The translations under genes were made by a program, and so were the position numbers. Below, piece after piece: positions 40,661-50,012 of a stretch of DNA of 60,044 bases. The stretch comes from Streptomyces roseochromogenus subsp. oscitans DS 12.976. Its GTDB lineage: Bacteria > Actinomycetota > Actinomycetes > Streptomycetales > Streptomycetaceae. Position 1 is the stretch's first letter. The number at the start of each line of letters is the position of its first letter. The stretch is from the NCBI RefSeq assembly GCF_000497445.1, contig NZ_CM002285.1:6536459-6596502 (forward strand). The letters run 5' to 3'. The notes under the pieces are model-generated. The model saw nothing but the letters and a program-made list of their open reading frames with translations. It ran no database searches and had not been told where the DNA came from.

Positions 40661-41497
40661 ATGAATCCGAGCCAGGCCGATGCCTATCTCCGCAGGATCC
40701 GGGCCGAGCGCCCACAGCGGCCCACCGGCCCGGCGCTGCGCGAGCTGCATCTGCGCCATCTGCAGACCGTCCCCTTCGAGAATCTGTCGATCCACTTCGG
40801 TGAGGAGATCGTGCTGGAGGAGGAGCGGCTGCTGGTCAAGGTGACCGGACGGCGGCGAGGTGGTTTCTGCTACGAACTGAACGGCGCGTTCGGCGCGTTG
40901 CTCGCCGCGCTCGGCTATGAGGTCGAGCTGCTCGCCGGACGCGTCTACGGCGACGAGGGACGGCTCGGTATCCCGTACGACCATCTCGCCCTGCGGGTGC
41001 GGACGGTGGAGGGGGACACCTGGCTCGCGGACGTCGGGTTCGGGGCGCACAGCCACTACCCGCTGGCCTACGCGGAACGCGGGGAGCAAGCCGACCCCGG
41101 CGGGGTGTTCCGGGTGGTGGAGGCCGGGCCCGACGCGGCCGGGGTGCGCGGTGGCGGCTCGGGCGGGGCCGGGGACCTGGACGTCGTACGGAACGGCAGG
41201 CCGCAGTACCGGCTGGAGGCGCGGCCCCGGGTGCTCGGGGACTTCGTGGCCGCGGCCTGGTGGCACAGCACCTCGCCGGTGTCGCACTTCACCCGGTCGC
41301 TGGTCTGCTCCAGGGCCACCGAGGACGGAGGGAGGGTCACGCTCAGCGGGCGGTCGCTGACGACGACGGACGCCGACGGGAAGCGCGGGACACGGGAGTT
41401 GGGGACGGACGAGGAGGTGCTGGCGGTGTACCGGGAGCGGTTCGGGATCGAGCTGGACTGTGTGCCGACTGTGCGAAGCCGGAGTTTTTACTCATAA
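40661..41497 (+). CDS. nat: arylamine N-acetyltransferase
   Basis: 278 residues. The Cys-His-Asp triad is visible: RRRGGFCYELNGAFGALLAA (Cys), PYDHLALRV (His), and TWLADVGFGAH (Asp). The N-terminal LRELHLRHLQTVPFENLSIH is a NAT hallmark. These cytoplasmic enzymes move acetyl groups from acetyl-CoA to arylamines or hydrazines, and relatives act in ansamycin amide closure. Length fits the family. It is chromosomal, on the right side of the insertion. Confidence 0.9.
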   Translation: MNPSQADAYLRRIRAERPQRPTGPALRELHLRHLQTVPFENLSIHFGEEIVLEEERLLVKVTGRRRGGFCYELNGAFGALLAALGYEVELLAGRVYGDEGRLGIPYDHLALRVRTVEGDTWLADVGFGAHSHYPLAYAERGEQADPGGVFRVVEAGPDAAGVRGGGSGGAGDLDVVRNGRPQYRLEARPRVLGDFVAAAWWHSTSPVSHFTRSLVCSRATEDGGRVTLSGRSLTTTDADGKRGTRELGTDEEVLAVYRERFGIELDCVPTVRSRSFYS

Positions 41498-41647
41498 TCC
41501 GGCTCAGTCTCCGCAAATATGCTGGATCCCCTTGATGTGGGGTGTGTTGCCTGGCTGAGGGCTGTACGCCGTACCAGGTGAGGTGCAGCTCGTGCTCAAG
41601 GGCTGACCTGGGGGTTCGGTGCATGTGCGGTGCCGGAGAATGGGGCC

Positions 41648-41893
41648 GTGAGCGATGTGAGACATGTGCTGGTGCTGCCCGACCGGGATGCCGCCGAGGA
41701 GGCGGCCGAGGCGCTCGGGGAGCGGTTCGGCCTGGACGAGGAGCCCCGGCTGGTCCGCGACGCGCTGGCCGGCGAGGACGATGCCGAGGACGCGCAGTGG
41801 CTGGTGGTCCTGCGGGACGAGGACGAGCGGCTGGATCCGGCGGAGCTGGATGAGTTCGTGGGGGAGTGGGACGGGTGGCGGGAGGAGCCGTGA
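41648..41893 (+). CDS. small acidic hypothetical protein
   Basis: An 81-residue, strongly acidic protein (DRDAAEEAAEALGERFG ... DEDERLDPAELDEFVGEW), GTG start. Streptomycetes have such a small ORF near holA, to my knowledge without function. The layout (short strand VRHVLVLPD, helix, strand WLVVLRDED) resembles a ferredoxin-like mini-fold. It is 150 bases after nat and separate from holA. Confidence 0.6.
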   Translation: MSDVRHVLVLPDRDAAEEAAEALGERFGLDEEPRLVRDALAGEDDAEDAQWLVVLRDEDERLDPAELDEFVGEWDGWREEP

Positions 41894-42048
41894 TCCTGCC
41901 GGCTGAGCAGTGACCGGTGTCCGGGCACCGGGGGAGGCGCGACTGCCCGCGGCCAAGTGGGCCCCGCAGCTAGGTCGGAGCCCGCGGCTGCGCGAGCCCT
42001 CGCAGCAGCGTGAGCCCATTGTCAGTGGTGCGTGGGATGCTTTGAGGG

Positions 42049-43038
42049 ATGGCCAGGAAGACTGCGAATGACGACCCTCTCGCTCCGGTGACGCTTGCCG
42101 TGGGCCAGGAGGACCTCCTGCTCGACCGTGCCGTGCGGGAGGTGGTGGCCGCCGCCAAGGCCGCCGACGCCGACACGGACGTACGCGACCTCACCCCGGA
42201 CCAGGTGCAGCCCGGCACGCTCGCCGAGCTCACCAGTCCTTCGCTCTTCGCCGAGCGGAAAGTCGTGGTCGTACGCAATGCGCAGGACCTGTCCGCCGAC
42301 ACGGTCAAGGACGTGAAGGCGTATGTCGGGGCGCCCGCCGAGGAGATCACGCTCGTGCTGCTGCACGCGGGCGGGGCCAAGGGCAAGGGGCTGCTGGACG
42401 CCGCGCGCAAGGCGGGAGCGCGGGAGGTGGCCTGCCCGAAGATGACCAAGCCCGCGGACCGGCTGGCCTTTGTGCGGGAGGAGTTCCGCTCGTTCGGGCG
42501 GTCGGCCGCGCCCGAGGCGTGCCAGGCGCTGTGCGATGCCATCGGCAGCGATCTGCGGGAGCTGGCCTCGGCGGTCTCCCAGCTGGTCGCCGACGTGGAG
42601 GGGACGATCGACGAGGCGGTCGTCGGGCGGTACTACACGGGGCGGGCGGAGGCCTCCAGCTTCACGGTCGCCGACCGGGCCGTGGAGGGGCGTACGGCGG
42701 AGGCACTGGAGGCGTTGCGCTGGTCGCTGGCGACCGGGGTGGCGCCGGTGATGATCACCAGTGCGCTGGCGCAGGGCGTGCGGGCCATCGGGAAGTTGTC
42801 GTCGGCTCGGGGCGGGCGGCCGGCTGATCTGGCGCGGGAGTTGGGGATGCCGCCGTGGAAGATCGACCGCGTGCGGCAGCAGATGCGGGGGTGGACGCCG
42901 GACGGGGTTGCGGCGGCGCTCAGGGCTGTCGCCGAGGCCGATGCCGGGGTGAAGGGCGGGGGCGATGATCCTGAGTACGCCCTGGAGAAGGCGGTTGTGA
43001 TCATCGCTCGGGCTGCCCGGTCCCGGGGGCGCGGATAG
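42049..43038 (+). CDS. holA: DNA polymerase III delta subunit
   Basis: 329 residues. The delta subunit is the wrench of the clamp loader, opening the beta ring for the replication polymerase. Visible features: SPSLFAERKVVVVRNAQDLS, ELRELASAVSQLVADVE and the C-terminal helical collar part (MPPWKIDRVRQQMRGW ... GDDPEYALEKAVVII). In actinobacteria holA lies between comEC and rpsT/lepA, which is the order here. ATG start. Confidence 0.9.
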   Translation: MARKTANDDPLAPVTLAVGQEDLLLDRAVREVVAAAKAADADTDVRDLTPDQVQPGTLAELTSPSLFAERKVVVVRNAQDLSADTVKDVKAYVGAPAEEITLVLLHAGGAKGKGLLDAARKAGAREVACPKMTKPADRLAFVREEFRSFGRSAAPEACQALCDAIGSDLRELASAVSQLVADVEGTIDEAVVGRYYTGRAEASSFTVADRAVEGRTAEALEALRWSLATGVAPVMITSALAQGVRAIGKLSSARGGRPADLARELGMPPWKIDRVRQQMRGWTPDGVAAALRAVAEADAGVKGGGDDPEYALEKAVVIIARAARSRGRG

Positions 43039-43447
43039 GTGTCCCTGGGCTCCGCCCGAGACCCCGTCAGGGGCCCCGCCCCTGGATTCCGGCCACACCC
43101 ACCTGCCTCGGTCCGCCGGGAAGCTTCCGTCACGGAGTCATGGGCTCGGTCGGCCGGGAAGGCCTCCAGCCAGCCGACAAGGCCGCCGGCGCTCAGCCCC
43201 GGACCCCGCTCGCCTATCCACCCCCGAATCTGTCGCTTGAAAAGCGGCGCACAGCATCACACCGCCCCATACCAAAGGCCCCGGCGTCCGCCCTGGGGAA
43301 GGGGGAGCGCCGAGGCCTTCGGTTCAAGCTGATGGACTCGCACCCGCGTGGCGAACGCAGGCCGCGTGCGAATCCGGGGTGCCGGATGGGAGCGGATGAG
43401 AGAGGGCCCGCTCTGGGTCCTTCCGGCGGTCAGATCAAAGGGAGAGT
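43039..43447. other. intergenic region, no gene recognised
   Basis: 409 bases between holA and rpsT (convergent). The beginning (CTGGGCTCCGCCCGAGACCC, then GGGGCCCCGCCCCTGGA) is a GC-palindromic stretch like the interspersed intergenic repeats common in Streptomyces genomes. Nothing else was assigned. Confidence 0.4.
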
Positions 43448-43714
43448 TCAGCCCTTGAGGGACGTGACCTTGGAAGCAAGCGCCGACTTCTTGTTGGCGG
43501 CCTGGTTCTTGTGGATGACGCCCTTGGAGACGGCCTTGTCGAGCTTGCGCGAAGCCTCGCGCACCGCCACGGTGGCCTTCTCGACGTCACCCGCGGCAAC
43601 GGCCTCGCGGGCCTTGCGGATCGCGGTCTTCAGGGAGGACTTGACGGCCTTGTTGCGCAGCCGAGCCTTCTCGTTGGTCTTGATCCGCTTGATCTGGGAC
43701 TTGATGTTCGCCAC
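43448..43714 (-). CDS. rpsT: 30S ribosomal protein S20
   Basis: 88 residues, [20 protein letters not shown] at the start; basic and helical throughout with [12 protein letters not shown] near the C-terminus, exactly as S20. It binds 16S rRNA during 30S assembly. It is transcribed away from lepA, sharing a 232-base promoter region with it. Sure. Confidence 0.97.
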   Translation of the reverse strand: MANIKSQIKRIKTNEKARLRNKAVKSSLKTAIRKAREAVAAGDVEKATVAVREASRKLDKAVSKGVIHKNQAANKKSALASKVTSLKG

Positions 43715-43946
43715 GAAGGAGCCTTTTCAGGTTCTGGCCGGGGCCGCGAAGGTCCCGTACCGGTGATCCAAAATTTCTCTGACGTGCCTCGCGCTGAGAG
43801 GGCATGAGGCACAGCCATCTACAGTACCAGTGGCCCTGCGAGCGGCCCAAAACGGTCCTCGGTCCCTCCGCGTGGGACCATGGAGACTACGTATCGATCC
43901 GACCCGAGACCGTTACCTGCGGATACCTCAAGAATCAGGACCCTGC

Positions 43947-45821
43947 GTGCCCGCGACCCCTAACCATGTGCCCGAGCCGAGCCGTACCGCCCCGGCTCTG
44001 ATCCGCAATTTCTGCATCATCGCGCACATCGACCACGGCAAGTCCACGCTCGCCGACCGGATGCTCCAGCTGACCGGTGTGGTCGAGCAGCGGCAGATGC
44101 GTGCTCAGTACCTCGACCGGATGGACATCGAGCGCGAGCGCGGCATCACGATCAAGTCCCAGGCGGTGCGTCTGCCCTGGGCCCCCACCGAGGGCCCCGA
44201 CCAGGGCACGACTCACATCCTCAACATGATCGACACCCCGGGGCACGTCGACTTCACCTACGAGGTCTCGCGGTCGCTCGCCGCCTGTGAGGGGACCATC
44301 CTCCTCGTCGACGCCGCCCAGGGCATCGAGGCGCAGACGCTCGCCAACCTCTACCTGGCGATGGAGAACGACCTCACGATCATCCCCGTACTGAACAAGA
44401 TCGACCTGCCGGCCGCCCAGCCGGAGAAGTTCGCCGAGGAGCTGGCGAACCTGGTCGGCTGCGACCCGGAGGACGTTCTCAAGGTCTCGGCGAAGACCGG
44501 TCTCGGCGTCGACGCGCTGCTGAACAAGGTCGTCAAGGAGATCCCGGCCCCGGTCGGGGTCGCCGACGCGCCCGCCCGCGCGATGATCTTCGACTCGGTC
44601 TACGACTCCTACCGCGGTGTCGTGACGTACGTCCGTGTCATCGACGGCCAGCTCAACAAGCGCGAGCGCATCAGGATGATGTCCACCGGCGCCACGCACG
44701 AGCTGCTGGAGATCGGTGTCAACTCGCCCGAGATGCTGCCGGCCGACGGCCTCGGCGTCGGCGAGGTGGGCTATCTCATCACCGGTGTGAAGGACGTCCG
44801 CCAGTCCAAGGTCGGTGACACCGTCACCAGCCAGAGCAAGGGGGCCACGGAGGCGCTGGGCGGGTACAAGGACCCGAAGCCCATGGTCTTCTCCGGCCTG
44901 TATCCGCTCGACGGCTCCGACTACCCGGAGCTGCGCGAGGCCCTCGACAAGCTGCAGCTCAACGACGCCGCGCTCGTCTACGAGCCGGAGACCTCCGCCG
45001 CCCTCGGCTTCGGCTTCCGCGTCGGCTTCCTCGGCCTGCTGCACCTGGACGTGATCCGGGAGCGGCTGGAGCGCGAGTTCGGCCTCGACCTGATCGCCAC
45101 CGCCCCCAACGTGGTCTACCGCGTGGTCATGGAGGACGGCAGCGAGCACACGGTCACCAACCCGAGCGAGTTCCCCGAGGGCAAGATCAACGAGGTCTTC
45201 GAGCCGGTCGTGCGGGCCACCATCCTCGCGCCCACCGAGTTCATCGGCTCGATCATGGAGCTGTGCCAGACCCGGCGCGGCACCCTGCTCGGCATGGACT
45301 ACCTCTCGGAGGACCGCGTCGAGATCCGCTACACGCTGCCGCTCGCGGAGATCGTCTTCGACTTCTTCGACCAGCTGAAGTCCAAGACCCGCGGCTACGC
45401 CTCGCTGGACTACGAGCCCACCGGCGAGCAGACCAGCTCCCTGGTCAAGGTCGACATCCTGCTGCACGGCGACAAGGTGGACGCGTTCTCCGCGATCACC
45501 CACAGGGACCAGGCGTACGCGTACGGCGTACGGCTCGTCGCGAAGCTCAAGGAGCTGATCCCGCGGCAGGCCTTCGAGGTGCCGGTGCAGGCCGCCATCG
45601 GCTCCCGGGTGATCGCCCGCGAGACCATCCGCGCCATCCGCAAGGACGTCCTCGCCAAGTGCTACGGCGGTGACATCTCCCGTAAGCGGAAGCTGCTGGA
45701 GAAGCAGAAGGAAGGCAAGAAGCGGATGAAGATGGTGGGTTCCGTGGAGGTTCCGCAGGAAGCCTTCATCGCCGTGCTGTCCAGCGATGACAGCGCGGGG
45801 TCGGCCAAAGGCAAGAAGTAA
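43947..45821 (+). CDS. lepA: elongation factor 4 (LepA)
   Basis: 624 residues, GTG start [14 protein letters not shown]. GTPase motifs: G1 [10 protein letters not shown]2 [12 protein letters not shown]3 DTPGHVDF, G4 LNKIDLP. Then the EF4-specific C-terminal domain ([20 protein letters not shown] type wording: [12 protein letters not shown]). It acts on translating or initiating ribosomes. Start chosen because homologues begin at this residue and AGGA lies upstream; the frame is open further 5'. Confidence 0.97.
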   Translation: MPATPNHVPEPSRTAPALIRNFCIIAHIDHGKSTLADRMLQLTGVVEQRQMRAQYLDRMDIERERGITIKSQAVRLPWAPTEGPDQGTTHILNMIDTPGHVDFTYEVSRSLAACEGTILLVDAAQGIEAQTLANLYLAMENDLTIIPVLNKIDLPAAQPEKFAEELANLVGCDPEDVLKVSAKTGLGVDALLNKVVKEIPAPVGVADAPARAMIFDSVYDSYRGVVTYVRVIDGQLNKRERIRMMSTGATHELLEIGVNSPEMLPADGLGVGEVGYLITGVKDVRQSKVGDTVTSQSKGATEALGGYKDPKPMVFSGLYPLDGSDYPELREALDKLQLNDAALVYEPETSAALGFGFRVGFLGLLHLDVIRERLEREFGLDLIATAPNVVYRVVMEDGSEHTVTNPSEFPEGKINEVFEPVVRATILAPTEFIGSIMELCQTRRGTLLGMDYLSEDRVEIRYTLPLAEIVFDFFDQLKSKTRGYASLDYEPTGEQTSSLVKVDILLHGDKVDAFSAITHRDQAYAYGVRLVAKLKELIPRQAFEVPVQAAIGSRVIARETIRAIRKDVLAKCYGGDISRKRKLLEKQKEGKKRMKMVGSVEVPQEAFIAVLSSDDSAGSAKGKK

Positions 45822-45861
45822 CCAACGGTAACAACGGGTGGCGTCCGTAAACCGGACACAC

Positions 45862-45895
45862 AGGGGCCTGTCGTGTGAAAGCGCGGCAGGCCCCT
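45862..45895 (+). terminator. lepA terminator
   Basis: Nine-base stem AGGGGCCTG/CAGGCCCCT (loop of 16 nt) 41 bases after the lepA stop. Confidence 0.7.
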
Positions 45896-45999
45896 ACGCG
45901 TGCGTAGCGTCGCTCTCCGTGGAACACGCGAAGAAACAGACAGGCCGATGCCCCTTACGCAGCGGCCGGTCGCGGCTTACTCTGATCCCTGCTCGATAG

Positions 46000-46014
46000 T
46001 TACTCGCGAGTTAA
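46000..46014 (+). promoter_or_regulatory. palindromic operator-like site upstream of the acyl-CoA ligase
   Basis: TTACTCGCGAGTTAA contains the perfect palindrome ACTCGCGAGT. Sites of the form TTACTNGCGAGTAA are typical targets of TetR-family regulators of fatty-acid genes in actinobacteria. It lies 90 bases before the chosen start. Confidence 0.5.
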
Positions 46015-46104
46015 ACAACAGTGAGACAGCAGCGCGAACCCCCCACCGTGAGTGAACCCAGCCGCACCGAGTACAGCCGCACCGTCGCGGGCCCGGAGGA
46101 TGTC

Positions 46105-47979
46105 GTGAGCGACACACAGACCCTGATCGAGAACCGTCCGCCGTCCGTGGCGGCCCTCTTCCTGGAACGCGTGGCGGCCACACCGGACGCCGAGGCCTAC
46201 CGCTATCCAGTGCCGCCAGCCTCGGGCCAGGGCCCGGACGACTGGAAGTCGCTCAGCTGGGCGCAGGCGGCCGGGCGGGTGTACGCGATCGCGGCCGGGC
46301 TCGTCGAACTGGGCGTGCAGCCGGAGCAGCGGGTGGCGCTCGCCTCCTCCACCCGCGTCGAGTGGCTCCTCGCCGACCTCGGCATCATGTGCGCCGGCGG
46401 TGCGACGACCACCATCTACCCGCAGACCAACGAGGACGAGTCGGCCTTCATCCTCTCCGACTCGGAGAGCCACGTGCTGATCGCCGAGGACGCGGCCCAG
46501 GTCGCCAAGGCCGTCGAGAAGCGCGCCGAGCTGCCCGAGCTGACCAAGGTCGTCGCCATCGACCCGGCCGGCGTGGAGACGAACGACTGGGTGACCACCC
46601 TCGCCGAGCTGGAGCAGCGCGGCGCCGCCTACCTGGAGAAGCACCCCGAGCTGATCAAGGAGCGGGTCGGCGCGATCACCCGGGAGCAGCTCGCCACCCT
46701 CATCTACACCTCCGGCACCACCGGCCGCCCCAAGGGCGTGCGCCTGCCGCACGACAACTGGGCGTACATGGCGAAGGCGATCGCCGCGACCGGCCTGATC
46801 ACCGCCGAGGACGTGCAGTACCTGTGGCTGCCGCTCGCGCACGTCTTCGGCAAGGTCCTCACCTCCGGGCAGATCGAGGTCGGGCACGTCACCGCCGTCG
46901 ACGGCCGCGTCGACAAGATCATCGAGAACCTTCCGGTGGTGCAGCCGACGTACATGGCCGCCGTGCCGCGCATCTTCGAGAAGGTCTACAACGGCGTCGC
47001 CGCCAAGGCCCGCGAGGGCGGCCCGGCCAAGTACAAGATCTTCCAGTGGGCCGCCGAAGTCGCCCGCGAGTACGCCAAGGTCTCCCAGGACAACTTCCGG
47101 CGCACCGGCACCCACGCCGTGCCCTTCGGCCTGGCCGCCAAGCACAAGGTCGCCGACACCCTCGTCTACGCCAAGCTCCGCCACGCCTTCGGCGGCCGGC
47201 TGCGCGCCTGTGTCTCGGGCGCCTCCGCGCTCGCGCCCGAGATCGGCTACTTCTTCGCCGGCGCCGGCATCCACATCCTGGAGGGCTACGGCCTCACCGA
47301 GTCCTCCGCGGCCTCCTTCGTCAACCCCGGCGAGGCCTACCGCACCGGCACGGTCGGCAAGCCGCTGCCCGGCACGGAGGTGCGCATCGCCGAGGACGGC
47401 GAGATCCTGCTGCGCGGCCCCGGCATCATGGAGGGCTACCACGGGCTGTCCGAGAAGACCGCCGAGGTGCTGGAGTCCGACGGCTGGTTCCACACCGGCG
47501 ACATCGGCGAGCTGTCGCCCGACGGCTATCTGCGCATCACCGACCGCAAGAAGGACCTCATCAAGACCTCCGGCGGCAAGTACGTCGCTCCGGCCGAGGT
47601 CGAGGGCCAGTTCAAGGGGGTGTGCCCGTACGTCTCCAACATCCTGGTGCACGGCGCCGACCGGAACTACTGCACCGCGCTCATCGCCCTGGACGAGATC
47701 GCGCTCCAGGACTGGGCGAAGGAGAACGGGCTGGAGGGCAAGCCCTACGCGGAGATCGTCGCCGCGCCGCAGACCGTCGAGATGGTCGACGGATACGTCC
47801 AGCAGCTCAACGCCGGGCTCCAGAAATGGCAGACGATCAAGAAGTTCCGGCTGCTGCCCAGGGATCTCGATGTGGAGCACGGCGAGATCACGCCGAGCCT
47901 GAAGCTGAAGCGGCCCGTGGTTGAGCGGGAGTACAAGCACCTCATCGATGAGATGTACGCCGGGACGCGGGAGGCCTGA
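46105..47979 (+). CDS. long-chain fatty-acid-CoA ligase
   Basis: 624 residues. It activates long-chain fatty acids to acyl-CoA through an acyl-adenylate. Motifs: IYTSGTTGRPKGVRLPHDNW (AMP-binding P-loop), LEGYGLTESSAAS, DGWFHTGDIGEL, ITDRKKDLIKTSGGKYV. GTG at 46105 is preferred because GGAGGATGTC lies just before it; an upstream in-frame start at 46021 would add 28 residues that look non-homologous. The regulator site at 46000 fits fatty-acid control. Confidence 0.9.
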   Translation: MSDTQTLIENRPPSVAALFLERVAATPDAEAYRYPVPPASGQGPDDWKSLSWAQAAGRVYAIAAGLVELGVQPEQRVALASSTRVEWLLADLGIMCAGGATTTIYPQTNEDESAFILSDSESHVLIAEDAAQVAKAVEKRAELPELTKVVAIDPAGVETNDWVTTLAELEQRGAAYLEKHPELIKERVGAITREQLATLIYTSGTTGRPKGVRLPHDNWAYMAKAIAATGLITAEDVQYLWLPLAHVFGKVLTSGQIEVGHVTAVDGRVDKIIENLPVVQPTYMAAVPRIFEKVYNGVAAKAREGGPAKYKIFQWAAEVAREYAKVSQDNFRRTGTHAVPFGLAAKHKVADTLVYAKLRHAFGGRLRACVSGASALAPEIGYFFAGAGIHILEGYGLTESSAASFVNPGEAYRTGTVGKPLPGTEVRIAEDGEILLRGPGIMEGYHGLSEKTAEVLESDGWFHTGDIGELSPDGYLRITDRKKDLIKTSGGKYVAPAEVEGQFKGVCPYVSNILVHGADRNYCTALIALDEIALQDWAKENGLEGKPYAEIVAAPQTVEMVDGYVQQLNAGLQKWQTIKKFRLLPRDLDVEHGEITPSLKLKRPVVEREYKHLIDEMYAGTREA

Positions 47980-48004
47980 CGCGGTTTCGAAGGGGTGGCA
48001 GGGG

Positions 48005-48075
48005 ACTGTCGGCGGCTGCGGGTTCGTCGTGGTTGTGCGCGCAGTTCCCCGCGCCCCTTGGGGATTTGTGCTCAG
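48005..48075. repeat. Streptomyces-type interspersed intergenic repeat
   Basis: GGCGGCTGCGGGTTCGTCGT, then GGTTGTGCGCGCAGTTCCCC and GCGCCCCTTGGGG. I recognise this wording as a recurrent palindromic intergenic element of Streptomyces genomes, usually found between genes. Recognition is from memory of other genomes. Confidence 0.55.
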
Positions 48076-48155
48076 CGGCGCTCGAAAGTGGCCGTCTTCT
48101 GGTCACTTCAGTGACTCAGCGCTTATAGATGCCCCCGGCCTGTCACCCTTGCCGC

Positions 48156-49985
48156 ATGGACATGGCGGCCATACCCACGCAGCGGGAGAGCGAGGCGGCC
48201 CGGGCCCGGGAGGTACGGGGGCGGACCACGCTGCCCGGGAGCCCCGTCGCGCCCGGGTCGGCCCGTGCGCTGGTGCGGGCCGCGCTGGCCGAGGCGCCCG
48301 ACGTCTCGGCCCGGCTCGCTGACGACGCCATGGCCGTCGTCAGCGAGCTGGTCACCAATGCCGTCGTGCACGTCGGTACGGACGTCGAGGTCGACTGGCG
48401 GCTGGAGGAGGACGGCGCGTTCGTCGTGGAGGTCTGCGACCGGCATCCCTCCCGCGCGCCGCGCGATGCCCTCGGCGGCGAGGGGGCGTACGACACCCCC
48501 GAGTACGGGCGCGGCCTGCGGCTGGTCACCACGCTCGCCGAGTCCTGGGGCGTCACCTACCGCACCGGCGCCAAGACGGTCTGGGCGCGGCTGCCCCCGG
48601 GCGGCGTCGAGGACCCGGACGCGCCCGCACCGGACGTGGCCCTGGAGGTCGCCGAGGATCTGGCCCCGCAGCCGCACCGCGCCGTGGGCGACCGGGACTG
48701 GCTCGGCCGAGGTGCGCTGTCCTTCCTCGCCGAGGCCTCCGACCTGCTCGCCGGACAGCTGGACGAGAACCTGGTGACCGCCCTGACCGGCCAGCTCCTC
48801 GTGCCCCGGCTCGCCGACTGGTGCGCGGTGTGGCTGGAGGACGAGGCGAGCGTGCGCGGCGGCGCCGGCGGGGGCCCCGACCGGGTCTGGCACGCCAGCG
48901 AGAACCGCATCGAGGAACTGCGGTGCGCCCTGGAGAAGGAGCCGCCCTGCCCGCCCGACGGGCTGCGCTCCGGTCCCGAGCCGTACCCGTGGCCCGGCCA
49001 TGTGCTCGGCGCGGAGGGCGCCGACGGCACGGCGCTGTCGTACCGGCTGATCGCGGGCGGCCGGCCGCTCGGCACGCTGGTCATCGGCCGGTGCGGGCTC
49101 GCCTGCTTTCCCGATGAGGTCACCGGGCTCGTCGAGGACCTCAGCCGCCGGGTGGCGCTCGCCATCGGGGCCGCGCGCCAGTACGCCCGCCAGGCCACCA
49201 TCAGCGCCGTCCTGCAGCGCGGCCTGCTGCCCGGCGCGGTCGCCCAGATCCCCGGCCTGAGCAGCGCGCTCGTGTACGAGCCCTGCGACAAGGGCGGCCC
49301 CAGCGGCGACTTCTACGACCTGTTCCCGGCGGGCGACGGCCGCTGGTGCTTCGCCGTCGGCGACGTCCAGGGCAAGGGCCCGGAGGCGGCGGTCGTGATC
49401 GGGCTCGCCCGCCCCTGGCTCCGCCTCCTCGCCCGCGAGGGCTACCGGGTCGCCGACGTCCTGGACCGGCTCAACCAGCTCCTCCTGGACGACGCCACCG
49501 AGGCCGCCGACGCGGCCGCCCGCGCCCTGGTCGCCGCCGGTGGCCGCCCGGTGGCCCCCGGAGACGGCCCGCAGACCCGCTTCCTGTCCCTCCTCTACGG
49601 CGAGCTGACCCCGTACGACGGCGGCGTCCGTTGCACCCTCGCCTCCGCCGGGCACCCGCTGCCGCTCGTCCTCAGCCCCGACGGCACCGTGCGCACCGCC
49701 GCCCGCCCGCAGACCCTGCTCGGCGTGGTCGAGGACGAGACCTACACCAGCGAGAGCATCGACCTGCGGCCCGGCGACAGCCTGCTGTGCGTCACCGACG
49801 GAGTGACCGAGCGCCGCTCCGGCTCCCGCCAGTTCGACGACGGCGACGGGCTGGCGCAGGCCCTGTCCGGCTGCGCGGGCCTGAGCGCCGAGCTGATCGC
49901 CGAAAGGATCCGCCGCATGGTGCACGACTTCGGCGGCGGCCTGCCCGAGGACGATCTCGCACTGCTGGTGCTGCAAGCGGAGTAG
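48156..49985 (+). CDS. SpoIIE-type PP2C phosphatase with HATPase and GAF-like domains
   Basis: 609 residues. An N-terminal HATPase_c_2-type kinase domain (residues ~25-150: VVSELVTNAVVHVGTDVEVD, DTPEYGRGLRLVTTLAESWG) is followed by a GAF-like region (~190-350) and a C-terminal SpoIIE phosphatase (GGPSGDFYDLFPAGDGRWCF, VGDVQGKGPEAAVVIGLAR, LLCVTDGVTERR, GLPEDDLALLVL). It would reverse and direct phosphorylation of anti-sigma antagonists. ATG 48156 chosen; an upstream in-frame start at 48129 is possible. Confidence 0.85.
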   Translation: MDMAAIPTQRESEAARAREVRGRTTLPGSPVAPGSARALVRAALAEAPDVSARLADDAMAVVSELVTNAVVHVGTDVEVDWRLEEDGAFVVEVCDRHPSRAPRDALGGEGAYDTPEYGRGLRLVTTLAESWGVTYRTGAKTVWARLPPGGVEDPDAPAPDVALEVAEDLAPQPHRAVGDRDWLGRGALSFLAEASDLLAGQLDENLVTALTGQLLVPRLADWCAVWLEDEASVRGGAGGGPDRVWHASENRIEELRCALEKEPPCPPDGLRSGPEPYPWPGHVLGAEGADGTALSYRLIAGGRPLGTLVIGRCGLACFPDEVTGLVEDLSRRVALAIGAARQYARQATISAVLQRGLLPGAVAQIPGLSSALVYEPCDKGGPSGDFYDLFPAGDGRWCFAVGDVQGKGPEAAVVIGLARPWLRLLAREGYRVADVLDRLNQLLLDDATEAADAAARALVAAGGRPVAPGDGPQTRFLSLLYGELTPYDGGVRCTLASAGHPLPLVLSPDGTVRTAARPQTLLGVVEDETYTSESIDLRPGDSLLCVTDGVTERRSGSRQFDDGDGLAQALSGCAGLSAELIAERIRRMVHDFGGGLPEDDLALLVLQAE

Positions 49986-50012
49986 CCCCGCCTGTGCTGG
50001 ACAATGGAAGAC

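Noticed and set aside
40365..41520. CGCAAATAT in inverted orientation near 40375 and 41508 as attachment-site repeat
   Set aside because: Nine bases only, in opposite orientation and on the chromosomal side for one copy; chance is likely.
43935..45503. Long minus-strand frame opposite lepA
   Set aside because: Same compositional artefact; lepA on the plus strand is unambiguous.
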